Shown here piece after piece: positions 56,955 through 64,000 of a stretch of DNA of 64,000 nucleotides (positions within the stretch are counted from its first letter, which is position 1; every line of letters starts with the position of its first letter). The stretch covers positions 4,194,437-4,258,436 of the forward strand of contig CM035160.1 of the NCBI GenBank assembly GCA_020205615.1. Reading direction: 5' to 3'. Below the pieces are notes generated by a model. That model did not search any database. It worked only from the letters and a program-made list of their open reading frames with translations, and was not told the origin of the DNA. The stretch is from Panax quinquefolius (lineage: Eukaryota; Streptophyta; Magnoliopsida; Apiales; Araliaceae). The translations under genes were made by a program, and so were the position numbers.

Positions 56955-57203
56955 AAAGGTAATTAGTTATTAACGAAGGTAAATACTATGGTGAAGGTAA
57001 ATACTATTCACTGAAGGTAATTACTATTGGCGAAGGTAAATACTATTCACAAAGATAATTACTATTGGCGAAGGTAAATACTATTCACAAGGTAATTACT
57101 ATTGGCGAAGGTAAATACTATTCATGAGGGTAATTACTATTGACGAAGGTAAATACTATTCACAAGGGTAATTACTATTGATGAAGGTAAATACTATTGA
57201 TGA
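56955..57203 (-). repeat. Expanded 18-bp array (AAGGTAAATACTATTCAC / AAGGTAATTACTATTGGC)
   Basis: About fourteen units in which two variants tend to alternate, giving a 36-bp higher-order period: one with AAATACTATTCAC, one with AATTACTATTGGCG. The sister LTRs have two (Solo-2) and four to five (C) units. Confidence 0.88.
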
Positions 57204-57819
57204 AGAGACTCTTAGATGATGACATATGAGCCCCCGTAAAATAATCAAACTTACCACAAAAATCATAACACATATTTAATCTTTCAATAATTATTAATCA
57301 TTTATAACTTGTCGTCTCAATTATTGATTTAATATTATAACATATTATACGAGATGATCTTTGTGTGATAATTGAATCGATAATATAAGAGATATGATCA
57401 CGTGATTCTTTGTAGTGATAATTGAAGCATAGTTGAGTGACTTCTCGCGTAAGCATCGATAATCAATCTGAGTGTGCTCTTATCTGAGCAGCGTATTCTT
57501 GTACTTTTACCACCGGGTAGTTCAAGCAGTTTTAACGGTAACACCTCCGTAGATTATTTTTATAAAAATATTTTTTGTCGTTTTCTCGATCAAATGATAA
57601 TAATGTTGTAGGGTCCACTGATGATTGAGCCGTTATACGAATATTCCTAACAAAAGAATATTCCCAGGCCAAACGAATATTTTATAACAACTTGCATACT
57701 TTGCAAAATTTATAAATATTACCCATAACTATAACATTATATCAAATTTATTCCATAATATTCAAAAAATAATATTTATAGAAAAATTCATCTTTATTTA
57801 TAAAAGTTGGGGTCTTCTG

Positions 57820-57836
57820 ACCTCCCTTCTTATGAA
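57820..57836 (-). other. Polypurine tract of element D
   Basis: Minus strand reads AAATTTCATAAGAAGGGAGG before the LTR start, matching the Nest1 PPT apart from the last bases (AGGTCAG instead of GAGAT), so the LTR boundary is fixed only to within two or three bases. Confidence 0.8.
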
Positions 57837-57839
57837 ATT

Positions 57840-59330
57840 TCGCCCTCGAAATTAGAGTGCGATACTGGTATGTCGAAGAGGTAAGGATACCTTGATTTCA
57901 TTTGATTCTAACTCCCGAGTCATTTCCTCGACATCGTGGTTCCTCCATAAAACTTTGACTTGAGGTATAACCTTGGGGCGTAGAATATGTTCTTTCTTAT
58001 CAAAATTTGAATAGGAACCTCTTCATACGTCAAATCTTCCGCTATTTAAATGGGTTCTAACTTCGATAATATGGTTCGGGTCTTTCACATATTTACGTAA
58101 CATAGATATGTGAAAAGCGTTATGAACACGAGACATATTTGGCGGATGGCGAGTCTATAGGCCACGATTCCTACTCGATCGAGGATTAAAAATGGATGGA
58201 GTAGATGAATCGAGGATTAAGTTTTCTCTCCTTCCAAATCTTGTAACTCCTTTCCATGGAAGCGACTCTTAACAACACATGATCTCTATATCGAATTCCA
58301 CGTCCTTTCGATGAAGATCGGTATAACTCTTTTGTCGATTTTGTGAGGTTTTATCGTTGTCGGATCATTTGAATCTTTTAAAGTAGTCATACGTACCAAC
58401 TCGGTCCCAACAACGTTGCTTCACCCACCTCGTCGGCATCTTGGAGAAGCGACACTTTCTTCCATACAATGCTTGAATGGAGCCATGCGATACTTGCTTG
58501 ATAAGCATTGTTGTAGGAAAACTCCACCGATGGTAAGAACTTGTCCCGACTCCCTTGAAATCAAGGACCACGAGTCTTAATAGATCTTGAGAGTTTGAAT
58601 AGTCTCTCTCCATTGTCCGTCGATGCGAGGATGATATCTTAGAGCTAAATCGTAAGTCTGTGCCCATAGCTTTTTGCAAACTAACCCAAAATCGTGAAGT
58701 GAATCTTGGGTCTCGATCGAAACTATGGATCCTGGCATACCATGCGATCTTACAATCTCGTTTATGTACATCTGACGAAGCGAGGCGTTCAAGTGTATAA
58801 GTTTTTCGTATCGGTGAAAATAAGCGGACTTGGTGATCTATCAACAATGACCCAAATCGCATCGATGCCTTGAGAAACCTTAGGAAGGCCGTGCTTGAAA
58901 TCCATGGTAATGTGCTCCCACTTCCATTACGGAATTTCAAGTGGTTCTGATGGACCTTTTGGTACTTGATGCTAAAAACTTTTAACTTCGTTGACAAGTT
59001 AGACACCTTGAGATAAGCAGTATTTATCTCTCTTCGTATTGCTCCTTTGAAATGTATAGCCGAATATCATGATACATTTTGGTACTCGAGATGGATTGCA
59101 AAATGGTGTGTTGTGCGCCTCCATCGTGATATTATACTTTAAATCGAGGGTCGTTAGGAACCTGAAAGTGCGGAGTTGACTCGAAGTATTCCTTCTTCAT
59201 CGATTCTTGCTTGGCTTAGCACCTTCTTACTTTCTTCTCCTCATCACGCATCGGCACTCCAGTGCAGCAAGCTTGGCGACTTTAACTTTATCAATTAAAG
59301 TCGGTTTCTTTCGTATATATTTGTCATCAC
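57840..59330 (-). pseudogene. Element D integrase and chromodomain-like tail, frameshifted
   Basis: Read on the minus strand: the HHCC-side part lies at about 59100-58960 and the core from 58920 (MDF near 58905) through DRDPRFTSRFWVSLQKAMG (about 58720-58660). The ERTIQ-like segment is near 58610, the C-terminal part continues to 58130 (VHN-FH-SMLRKY), and the tail VKVLW-NHDVEEMT lies at 57960-57905. Multiple indels; the open frame 59006-58365 switches between true and shadow frames. Confidence 0.88.
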
Positions 59331-59935
59331 ATGCGTCCTGGAGTCTTTAATTCTATCTCCATCCTTTGCAAGTCACACAAAATGGGCCTTTGCGTTGACA
59401 ATATCGCACTTGTACTTGCATATGATTTCCTACTCAATCGTCGGCTACCACGTTTGCTTTTCGGGATGGTATTGGATGGTATGATCATAATCTTTCAGCG
59501 ATTCAAGCCAGCGTCGTTGTCGCGTGTTGAGTTCCTTTTGAGTGAAGAAATATTTGAGGCTTTTATGATCGTAAAGATCTCACTTTCTCCCCATCTGAGT
59601 AATGCCTCCACATTTTAAGTGCAAAGACAACGGTATGACTCTAGATCATGAGTAGGATAATTCCTCTCATATTCTTTGAGTTGTCATGAGGCATAAACTA
59701 TAACTTTTCCATGTTGCATAAGAACACATCGACCCTTTGCCGAAGCATCTTTTTGTAGATGACAAATCCCTCAAGGCAGGATGGTATTGTCGAGCAGTCT
59801 TTGAAATAAGTCTCTCTTGAGTTCTTGAAAACTCTTCTCACATTCTTCGCTCAATAGAACTTTGTATCTTCAAAGTAAATTTGAGTCGATGGAATAGCGA
59901 TTCGAGAAAATCCTTCCACGAATCTCGATAATAAC
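59331..59935 (-). pseudogene. Element D RNase H region, frameshifted
   Basis: Minus-strand counterparts of [13 protein letters not shown] (near 59700-59660) and [12 protein letters not shown] (near 59585-59545) are visible. The domain end (59470-59430) reads AKANVVAD-like, retaining the VAD that Nest1 has lost. Broken by indels. The plus-strand frame 59331-59618 is a shadow. Confidence 0.85.
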
Positions 59936-59939
59936 CAAT

Positions 59940-60720
59940 TTAAACCAGAAAGCTCGTCTGCGCCGGTCTTCGATTTAGGTTGTTCCCACTTTGAATAGCT
60001 TGATCTTTCTTTGGGTCAAGCGGATATTCCATGACTTGATACCACGTGCCCAAGGAATGCTACTTCTTCTTGAAGACGAACTCGCATTTCTTTGACTTGG
60101 CATAAAGCTTATATTCACGAAGCTTTTGGAGTGTCGACCTCAAGTGTTGCTCATGATCTTCACGGCTTTTGGAATAAATAAGGATGTCATCAATAAAAGC
60201 GACCACAAAGTGATCTAAATATTCCTTGAATACTCGGTTCATCATATCCGTGAAGGCGGCGGAGCATTAGTCGATCGAAGGACATGACTAGGAATTCATA
60301 ATGCCCGTCTAGGAGTTACGGAAAGCCGTCTTTGGAATGTCGGTGGTTACAATCTTGATTGGTGATATCCGGAGCGAAGATCGATCTTTGAAAAGAATTT
60401 GGCTCCTGCGGTGGTTCAAACAGGTCATCAATACGTGGCAATGGATACCTATTTTTGATGGTGGCGTGATTTGACTCCAGATAATCAATACAAAGTCGCA
60501 TACTCCCATCTTTCTTCTTCACGAATAGAGCAGGGAGCACCCCGAGGAGAAGTCTTAGGACGAATAAAGCCGATGTCTAACAATTCCTGCGGTTGGGTCT
60601 TTAACTCACGAAGTTGATAGAGCCATTCGATATGGGGCTTTGGAAATAGGTTTTGTCTGGGGTTGAGGTCGATACAAAATTCAATTTCACGCTCTGGGGG
60701 TAGGCGGGAAGTTCTTGGGG
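59940..60720 (-). pseudogene. Element D reverse transcriptase, frameshifted
   Basis: On the minus strand: start block near 60640-60580, [14 protein letters not shown] near 60520-60480, [12 protein letters not shown] near 60455-60420, MSFGLTN-like block near 60290, and the catalytic [11 protein letters not shown] at 60205-60170 in an open frame (60245-60060). The CEF thumb phrase is at 60090. Stops and indels separate the blocks. Confidence 0.9.
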
Positions 60721-61239
60721 AATCGTCGGAAATTTATTAACAATAGGAATATCGTTTAAAAAAAGCGGCGTATTTTTATTTAAATCATGACATGAGCTAA
60801 GAAAGCTTGACATCCGTTTTTGATAAGCGAATAGCTTTATGGCTTGAGATGGCCGTGATTGATTTTAATGGTTTGGTCGTTTGAATTAGCATAATAGGTT
60901 GATTAGGAATATGAAAGCTAATGACCTACGAAAACAATCAATTTTGCATGATAAGTAGTTAACTTGATCGATCCCTAGAATCACGTCGAATCAAGTATTT
61001 TAATGAAATAAGATCGACGAGGTAATGTGAAGTGCCGATTTAGACCAAACAAGACTTATAAGCGAGTGGATGTAATGAAGGTTTCTCCCAGCGGAGTTTC
61101 CATGAGATAAGTCGAAGTCTAATTTCTCGAGTCAAATTTAATCGATGGCGCCAAGTAGGAGAAATAAAAGAATGGGTAGAACGGTATCAAATAAAGTATA
61201 GACTTCATTAGAGTTTATGATAAGCTTACCGTGATGACC
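60721..61239 (-). pseudogene. Element D protease region, frameshifted
   Basis: On the minus strand the DTV-type active site region lies near 61190-61165 (ACCGTTCTACCCATTCTTTT). The conserved HHAKIDCFRKV phrase is at about 60955-60915 and NRPIM near 60900. The frame is interrupted several times. Confidence 0.82.
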
Positions 61240-62448
61240 TCATTCGGATTCCTTGCTCTTTGGGAGGTCGCTGACAAATGCTCTCCCTTGCACTTCTAGG
61301 TTTTGAATTTTTCGGGATGGCCTTTGGTGCCTCCATCTAGTGAATTTGTCTTGATGTAACGATAAAAATCGAGCTAAGTGACCTTCTTTTCCACAATTAT
61401 AACATGCTTTGGACTGGCATGACGCAGCTTGATTTTGGTGATGTGTCCCTCTCCTCGCATTTGAAGCATATGATAGGTGGTCTTTCTCCTTCCTTAACAA
61501 TGGGTCTTTGGTCTTGGCGTCTTTCCATCATTGTTGAATCTCCTTTTCTTGAAATGTCCATTCTTATTGTTTTGTACGATTACCAAGAAGTGGTTACCAT
61601 ATCTGGCTATTGATTCCCTCACGCTTGTTGTCACCAGCCGATGACTATTCTCATTTGGTATTATAATTTTTAAATTACCGCTCTCTTTTAGTTCGTTGAC
61701 TCATTATCGCGACTCCACTAAGCGAGCCCTATTTATAACATGTCGAATACAAACACGGTTTATGAGAAATAAGATGTTGGCGTATCTCAGAAACGACGAA
61801 CCTCTTAAAAACATTCGCGCCATTCTCTCTTCATTATCCACCAAGTGGAACCTTGGCCGTGATAACTCGCAAATTTTGCCTCGTATTGCGACACGGTCGT
61901 ATTGTTTTGTTCGACTTGATAAACTCCACCTCCTTCGTGTGGCGAATACTTTCGGGAAAGTATTTGTCGTTGAAACGACTCTGGAACTTCTCCCAAGATA
62001 TCTTGATGCAATTTGGTTGAGTCGTTTCTGGAATTCCCACCGAGTAATCACTCTCTCCGCATGACATAAAAGCGTGAAGGGAACCTTTTGCTCCTCGGAG
62101 CATCCCAAGACATCAAATATCTTGGTAATCTGTTTTATCCATGCTTCGCTTGAAGTGGTTTTGCTCTCTCCTTAAACTCGGTGGTCCCGGCTCCTTAAAT
62201 TGTTTAGCGGTGGCCTTGAGAGTTTTCCGTGTTTCCACCTACGTTTTGGGCGAGAGAGTCGCTCTCGCTTCTTTGTTGCATAAATTGCATAAAGCCTACG
62301 AACATTTGATCATTTGTCATTTTTAGTCGGTGTTGTTGTTTGCGTGAGGATTGTCGCCTTCGATGCACATTATCTTGATTATTGATATGTGGTGAATCGG
62401 CGATCGCGCTGCGCTCCATTCTTTATTCTCAACATTCTCGGATGTCAT
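61240..62448 (-). pseudogene. Element D gag with zinc knuckle, frameshifted
   Basis: Start ATG at 62448 (minus, AAAATGACATCCGAG). Capsid pieces in several frames: TDQMFVGFMQFMQQ (62320-62280), LGCSEEQKVPF (62108-62080), TVSQYEAKF (61900-61870) and MARMFLRG (61825-61800). A CYNCGKEGHLA knuckle lies near 61405-61370 in the frame 61500-61240. The first knuckle is degraded. No continuous frame. Confidence 0.9.
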
Positions 62449-62619
62449 TTTGAGATCTTGCCACAAAACAAAAGGTTAATTGACGTGTAACAAATTATCC
62501 TTATCTTACGACCGACCAATAAAATAGCACGTAAACTTAGGTAGGTCAATACTAGCGAAGGTATTCCCGTCTCTCCCCTCTAGTACTATTCTCACATCTT
62601 AGCGAGGATCACATCCTAA

Positions 62620-62631
62620 GCTACGATACCA
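62620..62631 (-). other. Primer binding site of element D (initiator tRNA-Met)
   Basis: Minus strand TGGTATCGTAGC, 10 of 12 matches to TGGTATCAGAGC, two bases from the LTR end at 62634. Confidence 0.9.
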
Positions 62632-62633
62632 AT

Positions 62634-64000
62634 TGTGGCGCCCCAAAATTAGGTATACATCACCCATCTTGAGTGCGCCACTTACGTAGTGCGAAATTTA
62701 AATACAACTTTTTAACATAAGCGTATGGTATGCAATCGACATAAAGCGTGAGTTTAAATACAAATATCGTCTACTAGATATTATACAAACTCGAAAAAAA
62801 GTCCTCATTACGATTATTATCACACTATTTTACGAATAGTGAGGACTACTAATCTTATCTTGAGGACCATCACTCGTTTCCCAGGCTCGTCCCGGCTATA
62901 TTATCATTTCACGAAGAGCGGTGAAAGAAAGGGTGAGCTCAACTAGCCCGATGAAGAAATATTATGACTAAGATAATGCGAGAATAAATTATCGATAGTC
63001 TTGATAATATTAAAGCGATAAAATCTGATAGGCAACCGGTTTAAGCTGCGGTGAATATCTGATCCATTAAAAAGTCAGTAGAAAATAAAATCTACTATCT
63101 TTTAGGTTTTAAAGGTTTTTCATCTTTGTTATATTTGAGACTCGGCTTTAATAAATATTCCACATCATCGAATCACCCCTGCTTTTCGGCCGAGGATATT
63201 CTTTAGTATCACGACCACAATTATTAAATACTACGGGCGAGAATATTTGTGTATTCATTAATAGTCATGATCGTGCCAACAAGCGTCCATCGATGCACTT
63301 CTGACCATTTGAGGATTTTTATCACATCATTTGTAACATTACGGTCGTGATTACACGAATAGTCTCTCAGTCATAATCATACCAAGTCCATCTATGCACT
63401 TCTGAGCCCACAGATGACTTTCAAAAAAAAATATAAACATGAGGATGATGACAATGATATAAAATTGATAAAACAAGTTCAAGAATTATTTTATCCGGGA
63501 ATTATTAACGTCAAATTGTCGACGTGATCTTTTTTTGTAGAGTAAAATTCAAGAATGATCGGAAGAATATTTCCATGAAAAGATCTTTGGATGAAGCGCG
63601 AAATATCGAGGATATTCTACTAATTTCATGGAGTATAGAAGTCAAAGTTTTAACTTATTTGGGTATAATAAAGAATGGAATAACAAAAGAAATCACCGTA
63701 AATGCGATAGGCCTTGCAGACGAGTTATTCAGCGAGAATAATAAATAACGGAACCGGTCGGTGAAATTCACCGCAAGCGAGGATGTTCAGCGAGAATAAT
63801 AAAGATGGAACCGGATCCAGGTGTAAAAACAGAGATAGGATATTCAGCGAGAATAATAAAAAAGCGGAACGGTCAAGGTGTAAAACACGCGTGACGAGGA
63901 TGTTCAGCGAGAATAATAAAAAGCGGAACCGGTCGATTGTAAAAAACACGAGACGAGGATGTTCCAACGAGAATGATAAAAAGCGGAACCGTGTAGGTGT
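62634..64000 (-). repeat. 5' LTR of element D (type I), incomplete at window end
   Basis: From TGTGGCGCCCCAAAATTAGG at 62634 to the window end, which falls inside the 60-bp minisatellite. Homology to 55179-56600 is continuous. The remaining third, including TATA box and GAATATTC motifs, is outside. Confidence 0.92.
63715..64000 (-). repeat. 60-bp minisatellite in the element D 5' LTR, cut by the window end
   Basis: About five units with GGATGTTCAGCGAGAATAAT and GCGGAACCGGTC variants. Frame 63725-63967 is an artefact. Confidence 0.88.

Larger units (their letters stand above)
55179..57819 (-). repeat. 3' LTR of element D (type I, about 2.64 kb)
   Basis: Left end TGACGCCCCCAAAATTAGG, right end AAAGTTGGGGTCTT next to the PPT. 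It is longer than Solo-2 mainly because of the expanded 18-bp array. GAATATTC motifs are at 57639, 57656 and 57675 (last one GAATATTT), and the TATAAATAG site is near 56838 (minus). Confidence 0.92.
55179..64000 (-). mobile_element. Element D: full-length type I chromovirus on the minus strand, running off the window
   Basis: 3' LTR 55179-57819, PPT, integrase with chromodomain-like tail, RNase H, RT, protease, gag, PBS 62620-62631 and 5' LTR from 62634. It inserted into the 5' LTR of element C; the left flank is TAGCA (55174-55178). It is close to Nest1 in order and content, and all frames are broken. Youngest layer of this branch by position. Confidence 0.92.

Overview
This is a nuclear window from a flowering plant, most likely a eudicot. 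The evidence is two spliced or GC-contrasting plant transcription factor genes (an AP2/ERF repressor and a group IId WRKY) followed by about 56 kb of nested plant LTR retrotransposons of the Ty3/gypsy chromovirus type, whose primer sites match initiator tRNA-Met. No bacterial genes, tRNA, rRNA or CRISPR were seen.

Gene-bearing part (1-8066). The window opens in the 3' part of a type I LTR (1-545). Then come an intronless ERF gene (1573-2106, +) and a three-exon WRKY gene (3595-5377, -), which converge tail to tail. Upstream of the WRKY gene lie a long inverted-repeat MITE-like element (6326-6596) and a Stowaway-like MITE (7776-8066). Both genes are intact.

Retrotransposon part (8072-64000). 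From shared termini, primer binding sites (PBS), polypurine tracts (PPT) and 5-bp target duplications I resolve a stack of insertions. The Outer element (5' LTR 8072-44229, PBS 44232, gag-pol remnant to 46967) was hit twice in its 5' LTR, by giant-LTR element A (9490-30787) and by giant-LTR element B (32133-44165). Element A carries in its own 5' LTR a 9-kb chromovirus, here called Nest1 (9929-18965), and an inverted solo LTR, Solo-1 (21486-24045). It carries in its 3' LTR a second inverted solo LTR, Solo-2 (27224-29707). Element B carries Solo-3 (37545-41376) in its 3' LTR. The Outer integrase is broken at 46968 by element E (unrelated LTR 46968-49975). E is broken in gag by minus-strand element C (from 50843), and C is broken in its 5' LTR by minus-strand element D (55179 to beyond the window end).

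LTR types used below: type I (about 2.5 kb; Nest1, Solo-2, C, D and the fragment at 1-545), type II (about 3.4-4.0 kb; A, B, Solo-3), type III (about 2.6-2.8 kb; Outer, Solo-1) and type IV (3.0 kb; E). Types I-III share similar ends (TGTAA-A/G-ACCCC at the start, TTTTGGGGCGTCACA-like at the end), GAATATTC motif clusters and a GGCCCGTAGTGC repeat motif, so they are related. All gag and pol copies are frameshifted.

Most striking: A and B are non-autonomous elements in which two giant LTRs flank an internal region of only about 330 bp (PBS, a gag start fused to the last codons of pol, PPT). Their LTRs also carry a private open reading frame of unknown origin. Most long reading frames in the repeat part are by-products of 39-bp and 60-bp minisatellites, whose periods are multiples of three.
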